From contig JAWMQO010000003.1 in the NCBI GenBank assembly GCA_033283325.1, positions 372,001 to 436,000 of the forward strand: a DNA stretch of 64,000 nucleotides, in the 5' to 3' direction. The notes under the pieces are model-generated. The model had not been told where the DNA came from and made no database searches. It saw nothing but the letters and a program-made list of their open reading frames with translations. The DNA is from Mangrovimicrobium sp033283325. Its GTDB lineage: Bacteria; Pseudomonadota; Gammaproteobacteria; Pseudomonadales; Halieaceae. The number at the start of each line of letters is the position of its first letter. Within the stretch, counting starts at the first letter, position 1. Of this stretch, positions 7,960 through 16,710 are shown one piece after another. The translations under genes and the position numbers were made by a program.

Positions 7960-9362
7960 GGCAGATACTCCCTGGGGTCGGCCAGGCGCCCGGCAATGGC
8001 AGACGCGGCGACGGTTACCGGGCTGGCGAGGTGAGAGCGTACTCCCGGCCCCTGTCGGCCCTCGAAATTGCGGTTGGTACTGGTCACCACGCGCTGCTGC
8101 GCGCCGAAACCTTCACCACCGGCATAGAAGCACATGGAACAGCCGGGCTCCCGCCACTCGAATCCCGCGTCGAGAAAAACCCGATCGAGGCCCTCGGCCT
8201 CGGCCTGGCGCTTCACCGCCTGGGAACCGGGCACACAGATCGCGCGCACGCCGGATGCGACCTTGCGCCCCTGCAGAATGGCGGCGGCCTCGCGCAGGTC
8301 GCTGATGCGGCTGTTGGTACAGGAACCGATAAAGGCCCCGTCGATGGCCAGTTCCTGCAGCGCCTGCCCCGGCCTGAGATCCATATAGTCGAACGCCTTG
8401 CGCAGGGTGCGCTGGTCGACCTCCTCAAGGCTGCCGTCGACTTCGGGCACGCTGGCGCTGACTTCACAGGCCTGTTGCGGGCTGGTTCCCCAACTGACAA
8501 AAGGCGCCAGCTGCGAACAATCGACTTCGATCTCGCGATCGAACACCGCATCCGGATCGGAACGCAGGCTGCGCCAGTATTCCACCGCGTGCTCCCAGTT
8601 TTCAGCGCCGGGCGCGTAGGTCCTGCCCTTCAGGTAATCAATCACTTTCTCGTCGGGAGCGATCAGGGCGGTGAAGGCGGAAAACTCCACTGCCATATTG
8701 CACAGGGTAAGCCGGCCCTCTACATCCAGCGCCGAGACCGCGTCACCGGCGAATTCGATGGCGTATCCCGCGCCGCCGGCGGTGGTGTAGCGGGCGATGA
8801 GGTGCAGGATCATGTCCTTGGCGGTCACCAGCCTGGGAAGTTCACCCTTGAAGACTACCCGCATAGTGCGCGGCTTCTTCACGACGAGGGTATTTGTCGC
8901 CATGGCGTGCTCCGCCTGGCTGGAGCCGATACCCCAGGCCAGCGCGCCCAGGGCGCCCTGGGAGCAGGTGTGGCTGTCCGGGCACACCAGGGTCGAACCC
9001 GGCTGCACAATGCCCAGTTCGGGCGAGACCACGTGCACAATGCCCTGCTCACTGTCGTTGACGTCGAAGAGGCGGATACCCGCCTGGCGTGAGGCCTGGC
9101 GGGTGGACTGGATAAAGTTCCTGCCATTGGGAACCAGTGTCTCGTCGCCACGCCCGGGCAGGGTATCGACGATGTGGTCCATACTGCAGAATACGCGCGA
9201 AGGCGCGCGGATCACCCGCCCTTCGCTGGAGAGGCTTTCAAGGGCAACGGAGCCGGTGCGCTCGTGGAGGAAGACGCGGTCGATATAGACCAGGGAGTCG
9301 CCGTCTTCCAGTCTCGCGACCTCGTGGTCAGACCAGAGCTTTTCGAATAATGTCTTTGTCAT
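7956..9362 (-). CDS. Isopropylmalate-dehydratase-like large subunit, divergent copy 1
   Basis: A 468-residue [4Fe-4S] hydro-lyase. Cluster ligands are visible in IGSCTNSRISD and GCSMCFYAGG. Compared with the canonical LeuC at 21120-22547 it has replaced usual motifs: CSMDHIVDT for TPDHNVPT, and CPDSHTCSQGALGAL for CGDSHTATHGAFAAL. The ATG at 9360-9362 (MTKTLFEK) is chosen over an upstream in-frame start as it matches the family N-terminus. It heads the operon 9362-3502 with a dehydrogenase, a C-C lyase, an amidohydrolase and a reductase and has no leuA or leuB nearby, so a catabolic hydratase role is likelier than leucine synthesis. Confidence 0.87.
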   Translation of the reverse strand: MTKTLFEKLWSDHEVARLEDGDSLVYIDRVFLHERTGSVALESLSSEGRVIRAPSRVFCSMDHIVDTLPGRGDETLVPNGRNFIQSTRQASRQAGIRLFDVNDSEQGIVHVVSPELGIVQPGSTLVCPDSHTCSQGALGALAWGIGSSQAEHAMATNTLVVKKPRTMRVVFKGELPRLVTAKDMILHLIARYTTAGGAGYAIEFAGDAVSALDVEGRLTLCNMAVEFSAFTALIAPDEKVIDYLKGRTYAPGAENWEHAVEYWRSLRSDPDAVFDREIEVDCSQLAPFVSWGTSPQQACEVSASVPEVDGSLEEVDQRTLRKAFDYMDLRPGQALQELAIDGAFIGSCTNSRISDLREAAAILQGRKVASGVRAICVPGSQAVKRQAEAEGLDRVFLDAGFEWREPGCSMCFYAGGEGFGAQQRVVTSTNRNFEGRQGPGVRSHLASPVTVAASAIAGRLADPREYLP

Positions 9363-9407
9363 GTTCCCCGCCGTGGCATCTCCCGCGACTCTCACCCCAC
9401 TCTCGTT

Positions 9408-9425
9408 TGATATAATTATATATCA
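9408..9425. promoter_or_regulatory. AT-rich dyad TGATATA-N4-TATATCA before the leuC-like operon
   Basis: Two perfect 7-bp arms flank the spacer ATTA, 46 bp before the hydratase start codon in a very GC-rich context. The left arm, TTGATATA, matches the left half of the motif seen at 10397, 18546 and 35521. It is a plausible operator or promoter element for the operon 9362-3502. Confidence 0.4.
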
Positions 9426-9492
9426 TTAGGTTTTGTGGATTCAATCGCTGTGTATGTGCAGGTAACACTACGACGAAACACCCCCCTCCCAT

Positions 9493-9506
9493 TTGACAAT
9501 TGTTAA
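9493..9506. promoter_or_regulatory. Crp/Fnr-like site TTGACAATTGTTAA
   Basis: A 14-bp near-palindrome in the divergent region between the hydratase operon and the membrane protein gene at 9618. It shares TGACAATT with sites at 26704 and 41851, and resembles the TTGAT-N4-ATCAA class of Crp/Fnr operators. The TTGACA half could equally be a -35 box, so this is the weakest of the five sites. Confidence 0.35.
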
Positions 9507-9617
9507 GGTAGGCAAAACTTCCAGGGCCTAGTCTACGCGCAGTTCTAGCGAGCTATATTTACAGAGTTTTTATGCGGCGCACTGGTGGCAGTGTGCCCGC
9601 CCGAGAGGAAACATATT

Positions 9618-10289
9618 ATGGAACTCGCAATCCTGCGTTGGCTGCACATTCTCGCCATGGTCTACTGGCTCGGCGGGGAATGGGGGGTGTTCCAGACCGC
9701 CTACAATATCGTCAACCGCAAGCTGTCCATGGAGGAGCGCCGGAGGCACCTCGAGACCGCCTACCGTATCGACATCCTCGCCCGTACCGGCATCATCCTG
9801 CTGCTGCCGCTGGGCCTGCACATGGGCTATTTCTGGGGGGTTCAGCCCTGGGGCGGCGCCTTCCTTGTCGGCGTGTGGATCGCGCTGGCCGCCTGGCTGG
9901 CCCTGTGCTGGTCCGCCTTCTTTTTCCGCGAAACCGACCTCGGCATCCGCCTGACCAAGTGCGACGAGGCGATTCGCTACATCCTTATCCCGGTGCTGGT
10001 GATCGCGGCTGTCAGTTCCCTGCTCGGCCACGGCCCCTTCGCCGGCGGCTCCGGCCAGCTCTGGTACTCCACCAAGATCCTGATCTTCTCCGGACTGCTG
10101 GTGATCGGCCTCTGGCTGCGCTACGTGATGCGCGAATGGACCCGCATCTTCCGCGCCCTGGCCGAACGCGAAGACCCGGTGCTGGAAGCGCGACTGGAAA
10201 AGCAGATCGTCCTCTCCCGCTATATTGCCTATCTCTACTGGATCGGCATCGCCAGTGTTGGCTTCCTCGGCGCGACCAAACCTTTCTGA
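9618..10289 (+). CDS. Polytopic membrane protein (CopD/DUF2269-like), function unknown
   Basis: A 223-residue protein starting MELAILRWLHILAMVYWLGG, preceded by GAGAGGAA. At least five hydrophobic stretches alternate with short charged loops, and a His in the first helix (LRWLHIL) resembles the haem- or copper-associated histidine of CopD/DUF2269-type membrane proteins. It stands between the divergent hydratase operon and the TonB receptor and ends with its own terminator. No enzymatic motif is visible. It could serve electron transfer or be unrelated to the island. Confidence 0.65.
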   Translation: MELAILRWLHILAMVYWLGGEWGVFQTAYNIVNRKLSMEERRRHLETAYRIDILARTGIILLLPLGLHMGYFWGVQPWGGAFLVGVWIALAAWLALCWSAFFFRETDLGIRLTKCDEAIRYILIPVLVIAAVSSLLGHGPFAGGSGQLWYSTKILIFSGLLVIGLWLRYVMREWTRIFRALAEREDPVLEARLEKQIVLSRYIAYLYWIGIASVGFLGATKPF

Positions 10290-10318
10290 TCTCAAACTGG
10301 CAGTCCCCCTGATTCTGC

Positions 10319-10345
10319 AACCCGCCCCCGAGGCGGGTTTTTTTT
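10319..10345 (+). terminator. Rho-independent terminator after the membrane protein gene
   Basis: The stem CCCGCC/GGCGGG (10321-10326 with 10332-10337), extended by two A-T pairs, has a 5-nt loop and is followed by eight T residues from 10338. It ends transcription 30 bp after the stop codon at 10289. Confidence 0.9.
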
Positions 10346-10396
10346 GCCCGAAATTCTCTGGCACATACAAAATTCAGCCGCCGAGCTTAAATATTA

Positions 10397-10408
10397 TTGA
10401 TATATCAA
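10397..10408. promoter_or_regulatory. Palindrome TTGATATATCAA upstream of TonB receptor 1
   Basis: A perfect 12-bp palindrome 140 bp before the receptor start, fitting the TTG-N-TATA-N-CAA pattern also found before gntR (2599), crp copy 2 (35521) and in the 44.1-kb intergenic region. It is a candidate operator tying substrate uptake to the local regulator. Confidence 0.45.
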
Positions 10409-10547
10409 AATACCTATAGGATTATCGAACGAGCGCTGTTGCCGTGGTGCTTCCGCAGCGCCTTCGCGTTTTCACGCCATCCAAAACCGGCAACGGCCTC
10501 TCATCCGATTCAATGTTCAAGGCACGCACCAGCCTGGAGGTAGGGGA

Positions 10548-13073
10548 ATGAACAGGAAAAGCAACAGGATCGTCACAGGATTGCTCGCGGCCAGCGCCGC
10601 CTGGGCAGGCAGCGCGGGGGTTCAGGCGCAGTCCGCAGGGCTGACAGTCGAAGAAGTCGTCGTTACCGCGCGCAAACGCACGGAAAACCTGCAGGATGTG
10701 CCCATCGCCATCAGCGCCATCGACGAGAGCACCATCGAGCGCGCCGGGATAGAGCGCGCCGGGGACTTCATCGGGCTGATCCCCAACGTCACCCTGGTGG
10801 ATTCGGGTAATATCGGCGACACCCAGGTCAGTATCCGCGGCGTGGTATCCACCCGCGACGCCGAATCCACTTTCGCCTATGTGGTCGACGGCATTCTCAG
10901 CACCAATCCCAACAGCTTCAACGAGGAGCTCTTCGACGTACAGCAGATCGAAGTCCTCAAGGGGCCCCAGGGTGCGCTCTACGGCCGCAACGCCGTCGCC
11001 GGGGCCGTTCTGGTCACCACCAAGGCGCCAGGCAACGAGTTCGAGGGGCGCCTGACCGGCGGCGCCTCCAACAACAATGGCTATAAAGCCAACGCCGTCA
11101 TCAGCGGTCCGCTGATCGAGGACACACTTCTGGCACGCCTGGCAGTCAGCACCCGCAAGACCGATGGTTTCTACAAGAACATCTTCACTGGCGCCGACGA
11201 CGCGGTGGACTTCCTCGAGGACTCCAGCACCCGCGCGCGCGTAATCTGGAACGTCAACGAAGACTTGTCACTGGATTTTCGCGCCGCTTACTCCAAGGCC
11301 GAGGCTGGCGCGATCAATTTTAACGCCGCCTTCGCCATCCCGGCCTTCATTGACGTACTGGGTTCGCCGGAATACTTCAAGGATGTGAACGAGCTGGATT
11401 TCGACTTCACCTTCAACGTGCCGGGAGAGAACGAACAGGAAACCACCGAGTTCGCGGTGAAGGCGGACTGGGACCTCGGCTTCGCCGACCTCAGTGCCAG
11501 CCTGGCCTACAACAACCTGGAGGAATACCTGCTCTCCGACGGCACCAGCGCTTCTTTCTATGGCTATGAGGTCACACCCTCCTGCCAGAGCGATCGCGAG
11601 ACACTCAACAGCTTCACCCGGCCCGACCTCTTCGGCGATGTTCTCGCGCCCTTCCTCGTGCTGCCCCCCGGGCAGGACTTCGAGGGTGTCTACGGCCCCT
11701 ACACCGCCACCACCTGTGACGGCTACCAGTACCAGGAGCGCAACCAGGAGGACCTCAGCTTCGACGCCCGCCTGAGCTCGCCGGCGGACCAGCCCCTGCG
11801 CTGGATCGGCGGCATCTACCTGGCGGAGATCGAGCGCGAGGTCGTGGTCGCCTACGGCGCCGACCAGGGCCAGGGCTTTACCCGCGCGCCCTACGTCCCC
11901 GTCACCGGCCCCAATCCTACCGACCTGTTGTTCTGGGACGATTTCAATACCTCGGTCTACGCAGTATACGGCCAGCTCGAATTTGACCTGACGGACACCC
12001 TGGAACTGGCCTTCGCCGCGCGCTATGACCGCGAGGAACGGGAGGTCGCCAACAAGGTGCCCAACGTCAGCAACTCCGGGCTCAACGTCAACCTGCTGGA
12101 CCCGCTCACCGGCGAACCGGGTCCGCTCAACCCCGCCTATGCCAACAACCCCGACGGGATTCCCGATCGCGATGACACCTACACCCAGTTCCAGCCCAAG
12201 GTCAGCCTGAACTGGGCGGCGACCGACAACATCAATCTCTACGCCAGCTACGGTGTCGGCTTCCGCAGCGGTGGCTTCAACTCGGTGGGCACCGAGGACC
12301 TGATCAACTACTGGTTCAACGCCGGTTACGGCGGCCCGGGCGAAGCGGTGGGCGCGGGGCTCACCGTCACCGACGACTACGACAAGGAAGTATCGGAAGC
12401 CTGGGAACTGGGGATGAAATCCGAGTTCCTCGACCGCCGGCTGCGCCTCAATGCCGCCATCTTCCGCACCGATGTCGAGGACAACCAGTTCTTCGAGTTC
12501 TTCGCCGGCCCCTTCGGCCTGCTGCGCTCGGTCACCAGCATCGACGAGATGTACGTGCAGGGTGTGGAGGCCGACTTCAGCTTCCTCGCCGCGCAGGGCC
12601 TCTCGTTCTACGGCGGTATCGGCCTGCTCGACTCGGAGATCGTGAAGAACCGCAGTCGTCCGCTTTCCGAGGGCAACGAAGTACCGCAGGCCCCCGACAC
12701 CACCGCCAACCTCGGCGTGGAGTGGGTGCTGCCGCTCACCGGCGGTATCGACCTTGTCAGCCGCCTGGACTGGCAGTACGTGGGCGAGACCTGGTTCCAT
12801 ACCCTGCAGGGCGAGCAGACCCCGACGATCTGGAACGCCTTCTTCGGGCCGGGCTTCAACCAGGACTTCTCCAAGTCCTCCCGCGACCCCTACGACACAA
12901 TCGACTTGCGCGTGGGCCTGGAGTCCGAGAGCTGGTCGCTTACTGCCTGGGGGCGCAACCTGACCGATGAGTCCTACCTGCAGGAAGTGATTCCGGCGCC
13001 GGAATTCGGCGGCAGCTTCGACCACCCCTCGGCGCTGCGTTCCTATGGCGTGGATTTCAGCTACCGCTTCTGA
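10548..13073 (+). CDS. TonB-dependent outer-membrane receptor, copy 1
   Basis: An 841-residue receptor. Residues 1-27 form a signal peptide ending VQAQ; the plug domain follows with EEVVVTARKRTENLQDVPIA (about 35-54) and ends near VEVLKGPQGALYGRNAVAG-type sequence around 130-145. The remainder is a beta-barrel with many aromatic strand ends and a terminal Phe (SYRF), as needed for outer-membrane insertion. GGAGG lies seven bases before the ATG. Receptors of this iron-siderophore-like class often import non-iron organic compounds in marine gammaproteobacteria, and the catabolic setting suggests that here. A second receptor is at 35656-37803. Confidence 0.93.
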   Translation: MNRKSNRIVTGLLAASAAWAGSAGVQAQSAGLTVEEVVVTARKRTENLQDVPIAISAIDESTIERAGIERAGDFIGLIPNVTLVDSGNIGDTQVSIRGVVSTRDAESTFAYVVDGILSTNPNSFNEELFDVQQIEVLKGPQGALYGRNAVAGAVLVTTKAPGNEFEGRLTGGASNNNGYKANAVISGPLIEDTLLARLAVSTRKTDGFYKNIFTGADDAVDFLEDSSTRARVIWNVNEDLSLDFRAAYSKAEAGAINFNAAFAIPAFIDVLGSPEYFKDVNELDFDFTFNVPGENEQETTEFAVKADWDLGFADLSASLAYNNLEEYLLSDGTSASFYGYEVTPSCQSDRETLNSFTRPDLFGDVLAPFLVLPPGQDFEGVYGPYTATTCDGYQYQERNQEDLSFDARLSSPADQPLRWIGGIYLAEIEREVVVAYGADQGQGFTRAPYVPVTGPNPTDLLFWDDFNTSVYAVYGQLEFDLTDTLELAFAARYDREEREVANKVPNVSNSGLNVNLLDPLTGEPGPLNPAYANNPDGIPDRDDTYTQFQPKVSLNWAATDNINLYASYGVGFRSGGFNSVGTEDLINYWFNAGYGGPGEAVGAGLTVTDDYDKEVSEAWELGMKSEFLDRRLRLNAAIFRTDVEDNQFFEFFAGPFGLLRSVTSIDEMYVQGVEADFSFLAAQGLSFYGGIGLLDSEIVKNRSRPLSEGNEVPQAPDTTANLGVEWVLPLTGGIDLVSRLDWQYVGETWFHTLQGEQTPTIWNAFFGPGFNQDFSKSSRDPYDTIDLRVGLESESWSLTAWGRNLTDESYLQEVIPAPEFGGSFDHPSALRSYGVDFSYRF

Positions 13074-13093
13074 CGCAGGATCAACTCCAGTGC

Positions 13094-13119
13094 GGGGTCA
13101 GAGTCGCGACTCTGACCCC
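13094..13119. repeat. Perfect 26-bp palindrome with the GGGTCAGAGT motif
   Basis: Two 13-bp arms reading GGGGTCAGAGTCG meet at a central CGCG, 20 bp after the TonB receptor stop. The same core, GGGTCAGAGT...ACTCTGACCC, occurs again 75 bp away in the larger dyad at 13153-13260. Such TCAGAGT dyads look like REP-type elements of the kind associated with RAYT transposases, though no such transposase is in the window. It may also act as a terminator. Confidence 0.65.
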
Positions 13120-13152
13120 TGTTCGGAGCTCCCCCGCACCAATCAGAACGTA

Positions 13153-13260
13153 GACGGGAAAGAGGCCGAAAAAGGCCAAAAAAGGCCAAAAAAAGGGTCA
13201 GAGTAATAAACTCTGACCCCTTTTTTGGGCCTTTTTTGGCCTTTTGTCGCTTTTTCCCGC
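13153..13260. terminator. Long bidirectional hairpin terminator built on the GGGTCAGAGT repeat
   Basis: An extended inverted repeat centred on AATAAA (about 13205-13210). The inner arms are GGGTCAGAGT (13195-13204) and its complement, and the outer arms carry repeated GGCCAAAAAA/TTTTTTGGCC blocks. It gives A and T runs on both sides, so it can terminate the convergent TonB receptor (plus) and FAD oxidase (minus). The arm sequence matches the nearby palindrome at 13094-13119. Confidence 0.75.
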
Positions 13261-13266
13261 CCCTTC

Positions 13267-14847
13267 CTACAAGCCCAGGGAACCCGGATTCACCCGGCCC
13301 TGCGGATCCAGCAGCCCCTTGATCGAACTCAGCAACTTCCAGCTGTTGGCATCCAGCCCCTCCCGGTAGCGATAGCTCTTGCCAATCTGCAGGTGCACCC
13401 CGCCCATCCCGGTAAACAGCTCGATGATGTCCTGGCGAATGGTCGCCACCGCCGCCCGGGATGCCTCGTTGGCGGGAAAGCCTTTCAGGCGCTTGAGGTG
13501 ATCCGGGGTAATGCTCTGGCGATGCAACTCGTTCAGCTCATCCGGCCAGAAGAACACCGGCTCCAGGGCGAAGCAGTTGGTGGAGACCGTCGCAAAGAGG
13601 TAGCCCATGCCGATGCCATGCTCCTCGATCAGGGCGGCGTGGCGCTGCTTGATTGCCTCGACCCCCTGGAAGCCGGCAACGACTTTGGAATGCGGCAACA
13701 GTGCGTGGACCGGCACCCAGCGCTCGCCCTCGGGACCGACCATGTTGTTGACCGGACCGAAAGGATTGGCGCGGACGATCTTGGGAATGCTGTTCTCGAT
13801 CTCGCGGCCATTGTAGCGTGCGATGATTTCCCGCACCTGTCGCGCCATCAGCTGCGCGGCCTCCGGGCAGCGCTCCTCGATGATCACCTGGATGGAAAAC
13901 TCCACCTCGTTCATGTAGCGACGGCCAGCGAGTGCGACTTTCGCGCCGTCTTTCAGCGCGCCGAACACGGAACCGCTACTTTTCATAACGCCCGCCAGGG
14001 ATTTCACATCGGCGGCGAGACTCTCGCGTTTCATGCGCTGGGACTGGAGGAAAGGATCGAAACCGAAGCATTCCATGGCCAGGCCCTTGCGGCCGATTTC
14101 GCTCATCGCCGCAAGCGCGTCTTCGCCACGCTTGAAGTCCATGGCCAGGTATTCCTTCGCCGGGAGTTGCGGAATCAGGCGCAGGGTAATGACGGACTTG
14201 AAGCCAAGCGCTCCGGTGTCGCAGGTGAACAGGCCGGTGAGATCCGGCCCGTAGTGACGGAAAAACGGCGTTCCATTTACCTGGGCGCCAGAACCGGTGC
14301 GCAGGACGGAGCCGTCCGCCAGCACTACTTCGAGGCCGATCACCGAGTCGGCTGCACTGCCGAACTGGCCGGAGCCCCAGAATATCGCGTTCTGCGAGAT
14401 GCCGCCGCCGACGGTGGCGTAGCGCCCGGAGAGCGTTCCCCAGTAGGGCGTGCGCAATCCGGTGTCCGCCAGTGCCTCATGCAGCGCCTGCCAGGTGCAG
14501 CCACACTCGACGGTGACGTACATGTCCTCGGTGTTGATCTCCAGCACCCGGGACATGCGCGCGGTGTCAACGATCACACTCTGCGCTTCCGAAGGCACAT
14601 AGCCGCTGGTATAGGACATGCCGCCGCCGCGCGGAATAATGGCGCACCCTGCCTCGGTGGTCGCCCGCACCACCGCGGACAGCTCTTGCGTCGAAGCCGG
14701 TCGCACCACGGCCAGCGCAGGACTGCCCTCGCTGTAGACGTCCTGGGTATAGAATCGGCACGAGTACTCATCCGTGAGGACGTGCTCCTCGCCGAGACAG
14801 CCGGAAAGCTGTTCCAGCAGTCCGCTTGTCGCCAGGGGCATGGACAT
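13267..14847 (-). CDS. FAD-linked oxidase (FAD_binding_4, cresol-dehydrogenase/GlcD type), copy 1
   Basis: A 526-residue flavoprotein of the vanillyl-alcohol-oxidase superfamily. The PP-loop IPRGGGMSYTSGY (about 75-87) and the pyrophosphate-binding TVGGGISQNAIFWGSG (about 140-155) mark the FAD domain; the C-terminal half is the substrate/cap domain, ending RVNPGSLGL. The ATG at 14845-14847 has CAGGAG at the right distance. It lies 37 bp downstream of a c-type cytochrome, the arrangement of p-cresol methylhydroxylase (flavoprotein plus cytochrome), suggesting electrons pass from the flavin to that cytochrome. No signal peptide is seen. A paralogue is at 31443-33014. The substrate is unknown. 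Confidence 0.87.
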   Translation of the reverse strand: MSMPLATSGLLEQLSGCLGEEHVLTDEYSCRFYTQDVYSEGSPALAVVRPASTQELSAVVRATTEAGCAIIPRGGGMSYTSGYVPSEAQSVIVDTARMSRVLEINTEDMYVTVECGCTWQALHEALADTGLRTPYWGTLSGRYATVGGGISQNAIFWGSGQFGSAADSVIGLEVVLADGSVLRTGSGAQVNGTPFFRHYGPDLTGLFTCDTGALGFKSVITLRLIPQLPAKEYLAMDFKRGEDALAAMSEIGRKGLAMECFGFDPFLQSQRMKRESLAADVKSLAGVMKSSGSVFGALKDGAKVALAGRRYMNEVEFSIQVIIEERCPEAAQLMARQVREIIARYNGREIENSIPKIVRANPFGPVNNMVGPEGERWVPVHALLPHSKVVAGFQGVEAIKQRHAALIEEHGIGMGYLFATVSTNCFALEPVFFWPDELNELHRQSITPDHLKRLKGFPANEASRAAVATIRQDIIELFTGMGGVHLQIGKSYRYREGLDANSWKLLSSIKGLLDPQGRVNPGSLGL

Positions 14848-14884
14848 CAATAAACTCCTGCAATCATTGCCATGATACCGCGAA

Positions 14885-15196
14885 CTACAAACCTGAGAAG
14901 TATTCGGCGATCGCGGTGATCTGCTCGTCACTCAGGCTCATGGCCATCGGGCTCATCATCGGGTCCTTGCGGGCACCGCTTTTGAAATCCTTCATCTGCT
15001 TTACCAGGTAGGGCGCTTTCTGCCCCGCCAGGTTGGGCCACAGGCCGCTGGTGCTGATACCGTTACTGCCGTGGCAGCTGAAGCACACCACCGCCCCCGT
15101 AGGGGGCGAGGGCTGCTCACCGCCTTCAGCGGCGAACAGGGGCGCAGAAGCCAGGGACAGGGTCAGGGCGAGGCCCCGGAAAATCTTCGATTGCAT
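14885..15196 (-). CDS. Small class I c-type cytochrome, exported
   Basis: A 103-residue protein with an N-terminal signal peptide (cleavage near LFAAEG, about residue 23), a haem-binding CFSCH (about 38-42) and a late Met-rich stretch, DPMMSPMAMSL, supplying the sixth ligand. The start ATG at 15196 is chosen because it begins a clean signal sequence. It is flanked by two flavoprotein genes in the same operon (19 bp and 37 bp away), so it is the likely electron acceptor for one or both. Confidence 0.9.
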   Translation of the reverse strand: MQSKIFRGLALTLSLASAPLFAAEGGEQPSPPTGAVVCFSCHGSNGISTSGLWPNLAGQKAPYLVKQMKDFKSGARKDPMMSPMAMSLSDEQITAIAEYFSGL

Positions 15197-15215
15197 AACT
15201 GATCTACCTGAATAC

Positions 15216-16640
15216 TTAAACACGGGAAATAATTTCGCCGGCGGCGCGCTCACCGGATTCCAGGGCGCCCTCCATGCCGGACGCCCAGCGGGCAGTATGC
15301 TCGCCGGCGAAGAAAAGGTTGCCATGGGGCTGGAGCAGCGCATTGGCATAGCGCGTGATCTGCCCCGGCTGCCACACGGCGAAAGAGCCTCCGCTGAAAC
15401 GCGAATCCTGCCATGACCAGACAGTACTGACATCGACACTGCCTTTCGCTTCCGGCATGGCCTTGTAGAACTGCTCCATCACCGCCGCTTCGAGGGCTTC
15501 GGGTGCCATGCCCTCGTAGCGCTCCGCGCCCTGGCCGTTGATCCAGATGGTCAGGTTGGTGATCTCGCCGGTTTTTTCCGGGTCGGTGGCGAAGACCCGC
15601 TCAATCGGGCCGTCCGACCAGATATTCGGCATGAAACCCGTGCCCTTCCAGAAGGGGGATTTCACCTTCAGGTGCAACTGAGTCACCTTGCCGTAGGCGA
15701 TATTTTGCGTCGCTTCCGTCTGCAGTCCGGGCAAGCCCGGTGAAATGTCGATCGCACGCAGGGCCGGCAGTGGCAATGCACAGAGCACAAAACGCGCGCG
15801 ATAGCTGGCGCCGTCTTCACAGCCCACCTTCATCCCATCGCCGTCCCGCGCAATGGCCTTGACCACCTTGCCCTGCAGAACCGGTGTCTGCAACGCTGCC
15901 GCCATGGCCTCGGGCAGGCGCTGGTTGCCGCCGACCACCACCTTGTAACCGCCCTGGGTGGAGTAGCCTTTCAACAGCAGTGCCTTCACCCGCAGCATCA
16001 TCAGCAGGGAGGTTTCATCGAGGGTGCGGCCGTAGTTGTTGTTCACGCCCAGCAAATCCACCGCGCGATCGCTCACGCCCTGCTCGCGCAGGAAGGCGCC
16101 GAGGGAACGGTCAAAGCTGGAAAAAGACGGCTTCGCCCAGTCATCGGCGTTGGCAAAGGGCGGATCGCCGAGCAGCTGCAGCAGGGCCTGGTCCGGCGGC
16201 AGTTGCCTCAGCGCCTCGGGCAGCGGATTCAGGGGAGAGCCGGCCCAGTCGGCGGGCATCAGGCGCTGGCCGGCGATGTCCATGATCTGCGGCACCGGCT
16301 CGGAACCCTGGCCGAAGTTCAGGGTTTCCAGTTCCACGCCGTGCTTGAGGGCTGTAAAGATAAAACGACCGTAGGTCGGGCCCACCGTCTGCCCGCCCGC
16401 CTCCGGGCGCCCCGGGACCTCATCCATGGTGTAAACGCGCCCGCCAATGCGATTGCGCCCTTCCAGCACCTGCACTTTGAGACCCGCGGCCTCCAGTTGC
16501 TCCGCCGCGTAAAGTCCCGAGAGGCCCGCGCCGATGACTACCACGTCGAGGGGGACGTCAGCCGCACGCAGCCCCAGCGGCAACAGTGAACCGGCGGCGA
16601 GCAGGGCGCCGCGGGAGATGAATTGCCTTCTGTTGATCAA
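15216..16640 (-). CDS. Tat-exported flavin amine-oxidase-like oxidoreductase
   Basis: A protein of about 474 residues. The N-terminus INRRQFISRGALLAAGSLLP is a twin-arginine signal, followed by the dinucleotide fold VVIGAGLSGLYAAEQLEAAG and EGRNRIGGRVYT, and it ends with NLFFAGEHTARWASGMEGAL, the usual C-terminal FAD contact of monoamine oxidases and phytoene-desaturase relatives. No ATG fits; the TTG at 16638-16640 follows GGAGAA by six bases and is preferred to an upstream TTG at 16670. Export matches the neighbouring cytochrome c. It may oxidise a C-N or C-C bond; the substrate is unknown. Confidence 0.85.
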   Translation of the reverse strand: MINRRQFISRGALLAAGSLLPLGLRAADVPLDVVVIGAGLSGLYAAEQLEAAGLKVQVLEGRNRIGGRVYTMDEVPGRPEAGGQTVGPTYGRFIFTALKHGVELETLNFGQGSEPVPQIMDIAGQRLMPADWAGSPLNPLPEALRQLPPDQALLQLLGDPPFANADDWAKPSFSSFDRSLGAFLREQGVSDRAVDLLGVNNNYGRTLDETSLLMMLRVKALLLKGYSTQGGYKVVVGGNQRLPEAMAAALQTPVLQGKVVKAIARDGDGMKVGCEDGASYRARFVLCALPLPALRAIDISPGLPGLQTEATQNIAYGKVTQLHLKVKSPFWKGTGFMPNIWSDGPIERVFATDPEKTGEITNLTIWINGQGAERYEGMAPEALEAAVMEQFYKAMPEAKGSVDVSTVWSWQDSRFSGGSFAVWQPGQITRYANALLQPHGNLFFAGEHTARWASGMEGALESGERAAGEIISRV

Positions 16641-16710
16641 GCCGGGTTCTCCATGCCCCACCCCCGGCAATCACGCCGGGGAAACCTGGGCAGTTTGCGT
16701 TGCGCGCCTG

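Noticed and set aside
11268..13025. A 585-codon minus-strand open frame opposite TonB receptor 1
   Set aside because: Same antisense artefact; no ribosome site and no domain-like sequence.
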